From Kalaharituber pfeilii (taxonomy: Eukaryota; Ascomycota; Pezizomycetes; Pezizales; Pezizaceae): a stretch of DNA of 64,000 nt. A model generated the notes under the pieces. That model saw only the letters and a list, made by a program, of their open reading frames with translations, searched no databases and had not been told where the DNA came from. The first letter of the stretch is position 1. Every line of letters starts with the position of its first letter. Positions 33,757-44,338 of the stretch are shown one piece after another. The stretch covers positions 29,676 to 93,675 of the forward strand of contig WHUZ01000144.1 of assembly GCA_015179045.1 (NCBI GenBank). Direction: 5' to 3'. A program made the position numbers and the translations under genes.

Positions 33757-33782
33757 ACGCATATGTCCTGAATGTTTACAGA

Positions 33783-34256
33783 AGTTACACTAACACTATG
33801 ACCGAGGCTGGGGGCCCTGGTGCGCACTTCGGAAGACATGAAGGGAAAGGGCTTAAGAGAATGGAGACACAGAACCGGGCAGGAGGACAGCCCGGAATGC
33901 CAATGCTGCGGGATGGAGGAGGAGACGGCTGAACACATCTAGACGAGATGCGAGGTGTGGAGGAGGAGGAGGTGGTGGCCAGGGGGGCGGGACGCAATCA
34001 GGCCACCGCCAGACGGGAGGGAACACGAACAGGACCTGCTGGTGGACCTGATGAGATGGGTAGAAAGATGAGGCCTAGGGAGGCGTACACGTTCATAGCA
34101 ATTGTCTTATTATATCGTTGCCTAGGGGCTTGGTATGAGACTATATCGTTGCTTGGTTTCAGTTTGGTTTTATTTGATCTATTTTAATTTCCTTATCTCC
34201 TATGTAATTATCTCGTCGTCCCCCCCGTGGTGGTATACGAGTAATGACATTGAAAA
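33783..34256 (+). mobile_element. 5'-truncated LINE A fragment, diverged
   Basis: Translations in two frames give KGKGLREWRHRTGQEDSPEC and CCGMEEETAEHI, followed by an in-frame TAG and WPGGRDAI. This is the ORF2 C-terminal zinc-binding region. It ends with a variant tail A (ATCTCGTCG, then CGAGTAATGACATTG) and an AATA-rich run at 34,257-34,290. The left edge is uncertain. Confidence 0.6.
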
Positions 34257-35271
34257 GATAATAATAATAATAATAGAAAATAAAAATAAAAAATCCAACA
34301 CTATGCGGTTACGAGACTAGCTATCGGGGCTCCTGCAATTTCTATGCCTTCTCCAAGCCTTCTCGATAGTGAAGACTTCTTGTGCTCCATTCCGCTGCCC
34401 CAGGCAAGACCTGCAGTTCCCATCGCTACCGTCACTTCTTTAATATATCACCAGCCGTTGCTATGCATTCTTAGGCGCTTTCTAGCCTATGCATTCTTAG
34501 GCGCTTTCTAGCCTTACACGATTTACAATTGTTTTATGTCACGGATGTAGTCAATGACGGAAAGAAAATAGATATACAGAGGTGATCAATCTCGTTATTC
34601 CTTCACAATTGGAAAATTAATAGATAAGGTGAACGCTGTACACCCCTAGAAAGCCTAACTCCCTGGTCTCATAACTACTACTTTACAACTAGTCAAGTAG
34701 TTTAGGAGAGGAAAATGCTCTAACCAACGCGGGATGTTGATATTGTGCAGAATCGAAGAAGAAATGCGCATTTGAACCTAGGGCTATTGGCCTCGGCCTC
34801 ACTAAGCTTTCGATATCAACTCTGAGCAATGTGATGATGAGGATGTTTTCCCTGTGCCGCTGGTGACCGGAGAAGAATCAGTCAAGTCGGGGAACAACAT
34901 TGAGGATCTTCTAAACACAGTTCTAGCACTTCTAATATATTAGCGGCATGCAAGTCTTACTTTGCAACTCTATAGTCATTTGCTGAATGGCTTACCCCTA
35001 AATCTTGCTATCCCCAATAACACTATGCTCATTTGACTGTATGGTGCTGTTAACTCTTTGACGTCGAATCGTCTGAGAAAATCTGCACAGCATGACAAGA
35101 ATTTGGTGGAGTTCCACTTCACCGCCTTCTCTACTAGTTTCTAGGCTCCGAAGATGGGCAGCAGCACTCACTTTGAAGCGGTGAGAAAAGCCTAGCTAAA
35201 GTTTGCCTTTACAAAATCACGTTCCAGCTACGCTTAGCCGCCCTGAGGCCACACTATATCAGACGTATGAT
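34257..35271. other. Gene-free stretch
   Basis: An (AATA)n-like simple repeat starts it, and ATTCTTAGGCGCTTTCTAGC occurs twice in tandem near 34,467-34,513. No gene is recognised. Confidence 0.35.
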
Positions 35272-35865
35272 TTTTTTATTTTTTTTATATCATTACTCGC
35301 ATGCCGCCCTAAGGGCTGTGGCGAGGATAGGTACATAGGAGAGTAAGGAAAATATGAACAACCCCGCCTCTTCCTCCGCCTTGGAATTCCAAATGAATCT
35401 CACCGCCTCGCCCACTCCAACATCGCACCAGCGGATCTCTGCCCTCCTCCTTCGTCTTCGGGGTTCTCTTACCGCCTCCTGGCCCCCGGCCACCTCTGCC
35501 CCCAGACTCTGCATTCTCTCCAGATATGTTCTCTCATCTCTTACCCTTCTCCGCACTATCGGCACTCAGGACTCTCCACCTTGCCTACTCTGAACTTCCA
35601 GGCCCGAAGGCCCTTTCCCCCAGAAGCCCCGCCAGCATGGCTGTCAGTCCCCCTAATCACTGTAGTGGTCTATAATTCAGTCTCTACCTATCTCTTTGCC
35701 CTGCCATGGCGAACAGCTGCAAGAGGGGTAACGTGACAACAAAAAAAAAAAAAAGAAAAAAAACCTATCTCTTTCTTCCGCTCGTCGCGCTCTCGCCTCC
35801 ATGCGTATCCCGGTTTCCCTGATCACTTCCTTCCGGTAGGGGCATGTGATTTTAAGGAGATAGTA
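35272..35865 (-). mobile_element. 5'-truncated LINE A fragment
   Basis: The minus strand carries tail A with interrupted poly(A) (35,272-35,330). It then encodes the ORF2 C-terminus with frameshifts (LTAMLAGLLG near 35,620-35,650). Beyond a nested tail C insertion comes GIRMEARARRAEERDR near 35,770-35,820, equivalent to the segment after RNase H in the intact LINE. The last bases run to about 35,865. Confidence 0.65.
35698..35762 (+). mobile_element. Tail-only insertion, tail C (65 bp), in a LINE
   Basis: A 12-base duplication ACCTATCTCTTT lies at 35,686-35,697 and 35,763-35,774. The insert is CCCTGCCATGGCGAACAGCT, then GGGGTAACGTGA and an A-rich end. It is in opposite orientation to the host LINE fragment. 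Confidence 0.85.
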
Positions 35866-35889
35866 ATGCCAATCACATGAAACGGCTTT

Positions 35890-36037
35890 AGCCGGGGATG
35901 GAGGGTACTAGGTACTCGAGGTGTGTATGTAGAGTTTGTCGTTAGTTGCTTCTAACCTGGCCCGCGTATATGGTCCCTGCCATAGGCTGGTAGCCTGTAT
36001 GCGAGGTTACGTGATATAAAAAAAAAAAAAAAAAAAT
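35890..36037 (+). mobile_element. Short LINE insertion, tail B (148 bp)
   Basis: A 12-base duplication TGAAACGGCTTT lies at 35,878-35,889 and 36,038-36,049. The insert holds about 70 bases of 3' untranslated sequence, then tail B (CCTGCCATAGGCTGGTAGCC, GGTTACGTGATAT) and 19 A. Confidence 0.85.
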
Positions 36038-36127
36038 TGAAACGGCTTTCGGAAGATTTCGATATCGCTTATATCGTTACTACGAACGTCGAAAACCTTC
36101 AATATAAATCTCCACCATTTCCCTTCA

Positions 36128-37009
36128 ATGTTTCAGCACAGCAATTACAACGGCCGCAAACTTCCAAAGACCGCAAACTTCCAAAGACCGCAAACTTCCA
36201 AAGACCGCAAACTTCCAAAGACCGCAAACTTCCAGTACTGTCACTACTCTCTACTTTCACCCCAATTTAAAGATTTTACAGTTACAATCACCTCCAGTCG
36301 CAAGGTAATCCCTACAGCCATATATTACACGGCCTTCTTTTGGGTTACAGATGCTAATGTTATCAAAGTGTTGAAGGCTTCGTACCCGAACCCTACAATG
36401 CTCGCTCAAAGATTGGAAGTTGAATACCTTCGCTTCTTTGAATCTATCCACGATGTGATAGTACAAGTGCTAGGCCCTAGCCAGTACTTCACTACTTCCA
36501 ACACATCTCTACTTCAGTTGTGTCCCATTTCCTCTGCTGCTGAGTCCCAAGAAGCAAAAGCAAGGCTCTATCAGCGTTATCAGTACCTTGCATACCAACA
36601 CCCCTCTGAAACCCTTGGACTCGTTCATGATGTCACCAAATATTACAATACATACCAGGATAAACCACACGACCGCACTGCTCCCATGGATTTGGTTTAC
36701 AGGTGCAGCGTTCTCATCCCGTTCCTAGCGCTGGCTCATGAAGAAGGCATCCGGGATTTGAGAGTTGCTGAGGATACTCTACCTCGAACAATTGCAGCAG
36801 GCCCCGCTTTACATGAGGCGATGTCGAATCGAATGGAGATCAAGCTACAGGCGGTGAGGGATATGATTGCCACATTTGAGAGACTATCTCTAGTTCAAGC
36901 GAGACCTGGACAAGAACAATGCAAGCTCGATACTGAACGAAGATGGTTCGAGGACATTGAACTTTTGGCCGCCGATTTTGAGCTCAGAATTTTGGTGTGG
37001 GACGATTAG
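36128..37009 (+). CDS. Hypothetical protein, 293 residues
   Basis: I do not recognise a family. The frame is open from ATG 36,128 to TAG 37,007. The first ~35 codons are an 18-base tandem repeat. The body (residues 60-293) is a mixed, folded-looking sequence with helical stretches such as RLEVEYLRFFESIHDVIVQV and a C-terminal ERRWFEDIELLAADFELRIL. Codon use and the lack of stops suggest a real gene. The repeat-coded start may instead be an untranslated leader, with the true start downstream or in another exon. It begins 78 bases after a tail B insertion, so an upstream exon could have been displaced. Confidence 0.5.
   Translation: MFQHSNYNGRKLPKTANFQRPQTSKDRKLPKTANFQYCHYSLLSPQFKDFTVTITSSRKVIPTAIYYTAFFWVTDANVIKVLKASYPNPTMLAQRLEVEYLRFFESIHDVIVQVLGPSQYFTTSNTSLLQLCPISSAAESQEAKARLYQRYQYLAYQHPSETLGLVHDVTKYYNTYQDKPHDRTAPMDLVYRCSVLIPFLALAHEEGIRDLRVAEDTLPRTIAAGPALHEAMSNRMEIKLQAVRDMIATFERLSLVQARPGQEQCKLDTERRWFEDIELLAADFELRILVWDD
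36152..36237 (+). repeat. Tandem repeat, 18-base unit, about 4.7 copies
   Basis: The unit CGCAAACTTCCAAAGAC(C) is repeated almost without change. In the frame of the downstream ORF it reads RKLPKTANFQRPQTSKD and similar. Confidence 0.85.
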
Positions 37010-37399
37010 TCCAAAAGAAGAATGTACTGACATCTATTTTGTGTTCTTCATGTGTTTGTGGCTTACCACTTTTGCGACCACTACTTTTCTTACCTCATGT
37101 CGTCAGTTTTTAATTTCATGTCACATGTACCTTAGCCCGTCACGGAATTAGACTTTGGAATCAATCAATGGACGTTGGAATAACCAAATTTATTTTGCAT
37201 GTGCTGATCTCACGTGACCGTGGTTGGTAAACTCTAGGACGTACCAGAAACCTGGAGCCCCTGTATTAATACATTACCGCTTTGAGTAATCCGCTGATGT
37301 GGAATTAGCTAAAAAGCTCTCTCCGATTATTCTAATAGCGTCGCGCCCTCTGCCCCTTTCCCCTCGCCTTAGTAACGCAGGCACTTCTTGCTCTCCGCC
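37010..37399. other. Intergenic, no gene seen
   Basis: 3' flank of the hypothetical gene; nothing recognised. Confidence 0.4.
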
Positions 37400-37444
37400 T
37401 CGGCATGCGAGTAATGACATTAAAAAAAAAAAAAAAAAAAATTA
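37400..37444 (+). mobile_element. Minimal LINE tail insertion, tail A (45 bp)
   Basis: CTCTCCGCC flanks the insert at 37,391-37,399 and 37,445-37,453. Only the last part of tail A is present (TCGGCATGCGAGTAATGACA, then TT and about 19 A). The 5' arm of the hairpin is missing. Confidence 0.75.
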
Positions 37445-40400
37445 CTCTCCGCCCCGGGCGTCAATCGTTTCACTCAATTCGAATTAATGCCTTTATTTAT
37501 ATTTACCACTCCTGTCTCGTCGCCGTGTCTTGCTATTCTGCGCTCAGATTATGCAAATGCATCAATTGGTACATCCGCCACGACATACCCCGCTTGCTGG
37601 AGCTGTCCAAATCGTCAGCAGGTTTTTCCGTTCTCTTCATGTAAAGCATAGGCACTGTCTCATGCAACCCCAGTTGGTCGCTAACAGTTGTCGCTTAAAT
37701 AGTGATTTACCCAGATCCTGGCAAAGTGGGGACATGGCTATGCCAAGTGCTTGGCTATGCACCAAAGACGTTTATAATGATCAGACACTTCTGCTGTGTC
37801 AGCGTTACGCGGGGTTGAATTTTGGACGATGCACGTTGTCAGAATGAGGCTCAATCTATGTGACTCAGACCTCATGTCCTCAGACCTCAAGAATCGCTTC
37901 GCCACGTGCACAACTCAGGCACATAAACGGACAACTATCGCAGCATGTAGAATGCCCCGCCTTAGGTTCAGTTCTGAGGTATACACGCTGTGCTTGAGAT
38001 CCATTCTGTATCTAAAGCCGGGTCGCTGTAGGTACAGATCGCGACAATGGACGGAGGTAACATCCTGTGGCGCGGGTACCTGAACTTTACTCAGCAATAA
38101 ATCGTACTCCAGTTTGAGGTTAGGCCCAGAAACCGAATTAAAGGTGCTTGCGACGGTTTTTTTTTGCAGCGTTTTGTCTACACGGTGCAGAAATCTACAC
38201 GTAGAGTTCGTGGTAGCCTCGGACCAGTTCGTGGAGGATCGCCGTCGTTACCGCCTTTAATTCATAAGCAATCGCCAGTAAGATAACACACGTACGCGAC
38301 AAGGCATTCCAGGGCCCGGATTATGGGGATAGCAAATTAAAGTTTCTGGGATACTCACACATGTGTTCACAAGACTCGTCATGTGCTTTCATAACCCTAA
38401 TTCTTGGTCATCAAGATGCATATTGGAGTGGTAGATCGAATTGCGGTTATCCCAGTCACTTTAGTCACACAATACAAATCCTGCCGACGCTCAATTGCGC
38501 CACTGTACAGAAGATTTATACCAGTTTTTTTGTCAATTAATAAACACTCTAACGAATTATTGATCTTTGCCTGCTTGTGCCACATAGGCGACAACTATAT
38601 AGGGTTCTCGATAATTCGCTGACATGACATTTCCTTTCATAATCCATTGATTATTGGTTGAATATTGATACATAGGTAGTTCCTTTGAGGAAGCAAACAA
38701 GAGCTCAAGTTGATGAGCTAGCGCATACGACTCCCCGTAGGGAGTCAGCGTTCGCGAACAATTTCCACCTCAAGGAGCTTGGATACATCCCTCACTCTCA
38801 TAGTACATACGTGAGATCCAATTGTCCTCGCCAGATCCGGCCTGCTGCCTGTTAAGGGAGACCCCGCTCTCCTGGATTGGACTACTATATGCCTACTGAC
38901 TGCGATGCATGATATTCCAACACTACTTTCTCAATGACTTGCGTTGCTGACAACCTAAACTAGCCAGGAAAGGTGTAGAGCTTGTACGAGTGCTACAACA
39001 TTGTGACTTAGTGCCGAGGCTTGCAATGGACAATTTCCGCTAATTTCCAAGCGGAAAATCCCCGGCATGAGGCTCTGCGATTATATTGAGCCAGACTACA
39101 GCCAGATTAAAATCGACAAATCATTGCTGTTGAGATATCGAGAATACAATTCTATTATGAGGAAATATGAGTAGCCACACTATGGATCACAATCAAATCT
39201 TTTCCATCTTTGAGGAAGCTTATGACAAGATAATCAATCAACGTACAAGGTTTCACATTTATCTATCAGAAGTTGATACGAACGGTCGGGCGACTAAGCC
39301 GTGGTTGACGGTATTTTGATTGAAATCCTAGCTGTTAAATCACGATGCTTAGTCACTCCCTGTTCCCAAATTGAGTCTCGCAATTTGAGTATTTGAGTAT
39401 CAGGCTATAAGCCAAAGCGCACGTGATAGAAAGTCATACTCCCGTGCAACCTTTGAACGGCGGCGCGGTATTACCGTACTCACAAAGGACGATGCAAATA
39501 GCTGGCTGTCAGAACTTAAGGTTGCATGGCTGCGGCGAGAGCTCCGGGGTTAGCCAGGGGTGCATATCTTTTGTCCGTAATGGGGAGAGCGGTTACCCAC
39601 GTCAGCGCAGTGATATCGATAACAGAGCTTGCGATGCGCAGACTGATTGGTGCATAATTTACTCAATGCATGGATTCTCAGTGCGGCGTTATGCCGCGAA
39701 AATGGCAATGGGACTTTGATTCAGGGTGCCACGTGTTATGCCGATGTATATTCGATCGGAAGCATCCGATCCCGCATTGCATTTCAATTTGCTGACAGTG
39801 GCTGAGCAGACGGTTTGCCAAAGCTATTGTGTCATCTTAACTACACCCGTTTTTTTTCCCCTCTTTGTTCAGTAACTTGCTTTTATGCAGCCGTACAGGA
39901 CTTTGCAACGGCGGCTACACTGGTTACATTACGCTACCCGATCCTGGGAGCCTCGGTACACACATATGTTAAATTGGAACTCCCCCCCGCCACCTTCAAT
40001 TCGGGATTTATTAAGCCATGCGAGAGATTACTACGTTTTGCATTGATCCTTTTGAGATTGCGGAAGGAACAAAAATTCATGCTGTAGGTTGTGGAAAGTA
40101 ATTGAGGGAAATTGAGGGGGGTGGTGTACGGAGTCGAATGACAATTCCTCACTACGTACGACATTCATGCCTGCCTGTGCGTCCGAACCTTGTGGGTGCA
40201 TAAGAGGAGAATGGATCACGGTTTATTGAATTTTTGATTTCAGAGATGACATCACATTGAACGGTTCTGTAACAGATTGATGATACGAATATCTATTCCG
40301 CTTTGAGATGCGGCTCAACCTGCGCTTAGATCCTGGTAATCACCTTGAACTACACCCTCCCCCGCTTTATAATTCGTTTCTCGCAGACCGGCGAACTTTT

Positions 40401-40787
40401 CAGTGGTTGCGCAACCGCGAGGCGTGTATTTTTAGAGAAAACCAATATACAGTAATTTTTTCTCTGCATGTGTTCCATGTGAACCTTCTTTCCATGAAAC
40501 GAGGGTTGAAAGGATGGGAACCGTATTTGGCAGTCATGGCACGATTTTTCTGATGGCTTACGCAGATGTATGTATAGGCAGAGAGGCTTAGAAAAGGTGG
40601 GAGGGTTGACGAGTAGGGCCGGAGATGGTTCCGAATGACGTTAGAACTTGAGGTTTAGAAAGGAATGAAATACGGACTGATACAATCTACAAATATACTA
40701 TGTACTAATTTCTAGAGTACGTGTCCAGACGCACGAGCGTTGGGAGTGTGGAGTAGATACTCTATGATAGATAGTGGAACAAAACCA
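37445..40787. other. 3.3 kb without a supported gene
   Basis: Only short open frames without motifs were found. A tRNA-like stretch lies at 38,692-38,770. No transposon ends were identified. Confidence 0.35.
38692..38770 (+). other. tRNA-like sequence, possible SINE head or decayed tRNA
   Basis: AGCTCAAGTTGATGAGCTAG, then CGCATACGACTC, resembles a tRNA A-box region. GCGTTCGCGAAC about 30 bases on resembles a weak B box. GACTCCC and GGGAGTC form a 7-base stem between them. A full cloverleaf with a proper acceptor stem was not found, so it is not called a tRNA gene. Confidence 0.25.
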
Positions 40788-41476
40788 CAGTAACCTCTCG
40801 ATACAAGCATATCATCGGGCGGTCAGGGTATATGCTTATAACGAATTTATTCTTATATCAAAAGATGAATAAGCGCGGCCATAAATACATGAAATTTACT
40901 AGGTACGAGGTATAGGTCGTGACATAAACTCTGTTACTTGTGATTGCTTGCTATGCAGGCATCCCTCTGCCAGTTGTGCCCCTTCAATCTAACGTTTCTC
41001 ACTGGTGAAAAGAAACTCAAGAGTATCACTAAGAGGTCCATCCAAGGAGGTTGCTTGTAGTTTGTGGAGTTTGTGAAAGCTCCGAGCGCGATTAAACCTT
41101 GCTCATGGGAATCGGGATACCAATGGAGGTGGGACTGGCTCGGAAGGTGGGTCGCTTTCTGGTGCAGGTATATGCTTTGAAGTAGAGGTATAGACATAAT
41201 TATAGAGTCAGAAAAGAATCCCACTTATATCTACTCTCACAAGGTGACTATGTTTTGCTATACAATACTCTACGTAGGATGCACTGGGGTTGAAGATGCT
41301 AAGAGGGGTAATCTTATCGATAAGACTTCCTGGTTGAGCTTAGAGTCTTGCTATTATAAGCATAAGAATATTCTTATAACAAATATACGCTTATTTTGTA
41401 TGAGGGCGGTCGGGGTACATGCTTTTATATTCGAACATATGCTTATATCGGACATGCTTGTACCGAGAGTATACTG
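40788..41476. mobile_element. TA-flanked MITE (689 bp)
   Basis: The left end CAGTAACCTCTCGATACAAG and the complement of CAGTATACTCTCGGTACAAG at 41,476 form imperfect inverted termini. TA follows the right end; the left flank is CA, probably a mutated TA. ATGCTTATA/TATAAGCAT motifs repeat in the subterminal regions. The structure and size match the unrelated-sequence MITE at 4784-5466. No transposase is seen. Confidence 0.7.
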
Positions 41477-42499
41477 TACGTATACTTCGTTGTATGTAAC
41501 CATAGCCTTGCCTGAAGTGCTCGGGACTTGATAGAGGTGTTTCTTCTCTTTATATGTTATCTTTGTATCTCAAACACCAGTTGTAGCTACTTAGCTACAA
41601 TCCACATATATAACTAGGAGACGTGTGGAATATACAGGTTAAATATAGTAGTAGTAGTAGGAGAAAAAGCTCTATATCAGAGGTTTGTTTTTGAAGTTTT
41701 AGGTTTCCGAACGTTACATGAATGGAAGGGTAGGTATAGTAAGATGATTAGATTTTATATAGCCTCATACTTCTTCCCCGGGGGCCTGGGTTGGTACTGT
41801 GGGAATCTTGGCACCTGAGATGCAACGGTGGGTGACGGCCTGGGGTAGGAGACTACCAAAGATGGAAGGGGGTACCAGAAGGTTACGGGTATTTCTTGAG
41901 GGAGAGGAGAGGGCCTCCTCCGATCATCATCATCATCATCGTGGATGCTCACAGTATAACTGGGTCATTATTCTGTTCAGTCTTACAGTTGTTTCGTCGT
42001 GCTCTTGACATATAGTACACCGGTGTGATGACGGCTCAACAGCATCCACTGTTTCGCACGGGTACCGGTATCTAGAGCTGGCGGAACGAAGCCTCAAGGG
42101 CGGCCTCAATAATCAAATGTCAAGAAAAGAGTCTTCAATTGTCTTGTCTGTGCGTGTCCATATCTGGCCATGTCTGTATATATCCGCGTATGTCTGTCCG
42201 TTGCTGCTTTCTTGCCTGCTTCCACAGTCCTATCTACATACAATTTATAGACCACCTTCGCCTCCCAACTGAGCCTATACATACATATCTCGCTTCTTAA
42301 TCATAATTTTCTTCCCATGTGTCATCATGTGGCCCTACCGCTGAGTACCGCTCCGGCCCGCGTATGGCCTTATTCTTTCCATCGGTACCGTGGTTACCAC
42401 CACACCGGTCTTCGTCTTGCGTCCTGACCTCTAGTCCTTTTACCATTTTGTGTTCTTGTTCCCCTTCGTTTAACTTTCCTCGTTGATCCCTCCCACAAC
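41477..42499. other. Gene-free stretch
   Basis: Contains (AGT)n at about 41,648-41,661 and (ATC)n at about 41,924-41,940. No gene is recognised. Confidence 0.4.
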
Positions 42500-43633
42500 T
42501 TGGCGGTACTAGGAAGACAGGGGATCTGTCTGGTGAGAGAAAAGTCAAAGGCCAGGAAGTCTAATTCTGGACCAAGGCTGGACTCGATTCGTCGGAAAAG
42601 CGAGCCTATTATTGGGTGGAATAATAAGCTCGAGCAAGCTGTTCATACTCGAGACCAGAGGAGTGAGCGGTTCAAGGTGGCTTCAGCAGAAGTTACAGTT
42701 ACTGCCAAAAGTAAGGGCGGGGCCCTTTTAGCGGATTTAGAAGGGAGTCTATTCGGAACCAAGATACCCTTCCTATTGATAACTGCAAAGGACTATCCTA
42801 TTAGAGTACAAAGTCCTGCACGGCCTGCCGTGGTTACCTCCAGCTCGTCAGAAGACACTGTGAAGTTAAGTGCATGTTCAAGCCCCGAGGACGTAAGTCC
42901 TATTCAGAATCCGATCTTGAGTAACTCAGCTCAAGAAAGTACCAGAACTATAAGGGAAACAATTCCGGAATTACCCCTTCCAGCTCAATCAAGAATGGAT
43001 CGGGGCATCTTTAATATAATACGGCCTGAGAAATTTTCTGGGGGGCGGACTGGTCCATCTATTTCTCAGTTTAGAGACATGCTCGAGTTGTACTTCCCAC
43101 AACTAGAGACCTCTTTCCCAATGGCTGCAGCAAGGAACACAGCAAAGATTATGTTCCTACAGAGTTTTCTTGCTGGTGAGGCCCAAGAGTGGTGGCAGGG
43201 TCTTGCAGCTGAGCAAAGAACATCTTATGAGGAGATAATGACTGCTATGGCAGCAGAATTTCCCGATCAACCTATTTCTAAAGCATACGAGGTTGCCAAA
43301 GCACAGGAGATAATGACTGTTATGGCAGCAGAATCTCCCGATCAACCTATTTCTAAAGCACACGAGGTTGCCAAAGCACTGAATGAGGCAGCTACATTGC
43401 AGCAGGGAAGAGATGGCACTAAGCAATATGTGGATCGGGTCAGAAAATTGAGAACGACGTTGGGGACCACTTTCGATAGTATGCTAGCCCAGCAGTTTGT
43501 AAATGGAATTACAGACAGAGCATTGAAAACTGGAATGCATCTCCAGTTGACAGCACCGTATGCATTGAGAGATGTTATCATTCTCTTTCAGAAGGGGTCA
43601 GTAGCAGCAGAGATGGAGGCACAAGTATCTTGA
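42500..43633 (+). CDS. Solo Gag-like protein (Ty3/Gypsy-type capsid region)
   Basis: LTR-retrotransposon Gag proteins form the particle capsid. The frame is open from 42,500, but the first ATG is at 42,995 (MDRGIFNIIRPEKFSGG). The 5' part may therefore belong to an upstream exon or start at a non-ATG codon. The region with FRDMLELYF, KIMFLQSFLAGEAQEWWQGL and KQYVDRVRKL, then MLAQQFVNGI is the typical Gag capsid pattern. A 69-base segment is duplicated in tandem and in frame (MTAMAAEFPDQPISKA near 43,241 and MTVMAAESPDQPISKA near 43,316). No protease, RT, integrase or LTR was seen nearby. It could be a domesticated gag or an isolated remnant. It has no stops over 377 codons. Confidence 0.6.
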   Translation: MAVLGRQGICLVREKSKARKSNSGPRLDSIRRKSEPIIGWNNKLEQAVHTRDQRSERFKVASAEVTVTAKSKGGALLADLEGSLFGTKIPFLLITAKDYPIRVQSPARPAVVTSSSSEDTVKLSACSSPEDVSPIQNPILSNSAQESTRTIRETIPELPLPAQSRMDRGIFNIIRPEKFSGGRTGPSISQFRDMLELYFPQLETSFPMAAARNTAKIMFLQSFLAGEAQEWWQGLAAEQRTSYEEIMTAMAAEFPDQPISKAYEVAKAQEIMTVMAAESPDQPISKAHEVAKALNEAATLQQGRDGTKQYVDRVRKLRTTLGTTFDSMLAQQFVNGITDRALKTGMHLQLTAPYALRDVIILFQKGSVAAEMEAQVS

Positions 43634-44277
43634 GGTGCAGAGGGTACATGCTTAAATTTGTTTTCTTATGCGTTTTATGGAAAAAATCACAATCATGCAC
43701 TTGGGGGTAGGGGGGGATATACGATACCACTAAATAGCAAAAGTATAGTATGGCTTTTATTCATTTTTTGGGGGGGTGTTGAGGGGACTAACGCAGCGGA
43801 GAGAAAGAAAGTTCGATAAAAAAGGATCATCTCCTTCACAAATTGAGATGCAGCAAAGTCCGTGACCCCTCTAACTTCTATATATACTTGAATAAAATGC
43901 AATCTATGCATGCGCGAGGCGAGGCGAAGGGGGAAAGAAATATTACCCTGAACCGTTCACGATCCACCTACTACCCATATCCTGACCCCCCGAAGTGACA
44001 ATGCCACCCCAAGAACGAGGATGCCTGGAAAAGCCACCATTCACCGAGACATGTACTTAAGTTCCGAAGTACTCTGTATATAAAGCTCGCAAAGCTAAGA
44101 AAGATGGTAAGCGCAAAACAATCTCAAGATTCCTGGAAGAGTTCAAGCGACTTCATTCCTTGTAGGTGTCCAGCACTACCTTAGACTGCCCTCGCAGCAC
44201 ACCCAAATTCGAGCATGAACCTCCATGTACGTGGAAATCTGAAGTTTCACTCGCTATATACTTACCTACCTACATGT
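43634..44277. other. Intergenic, no gene seen
   Basis: 3' flank of the gag-like ORF; nothing recognised. Confidence 0.4.
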
Positions 44278-44338
44278 CAAATTCGCCATAGCCCATAGGG
44301 CGGCATGCGAGTACTGATATAAAAAAAAAAAAAAAAAA
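44278..44338 (+). mobile_element. LINE tail A with poly(A), directly before LINE copy 2
   Basis: ATTCGCCATAGCCCATAGGG and the rest of tail A end in 18 A at 44,338. LINE ORF1 sequence starts in the next base. No target duplication was found. It may be a tail-only insertion or the 3' end of a lost element in a head-to-tail array. Confidence 0.6.

Noticed and set aside
34726..34800. Possible tRNA (GCTCTAACCAAC and TTTGAACC segments)
   Set aside because: The arm order is wrong for a tRNA on either strand and no acceptor stem pairs.
36152..36237. CRISPR-like array
   Set aside because: The 18-base units are contiguous with no spacers, and the genome is fungal.
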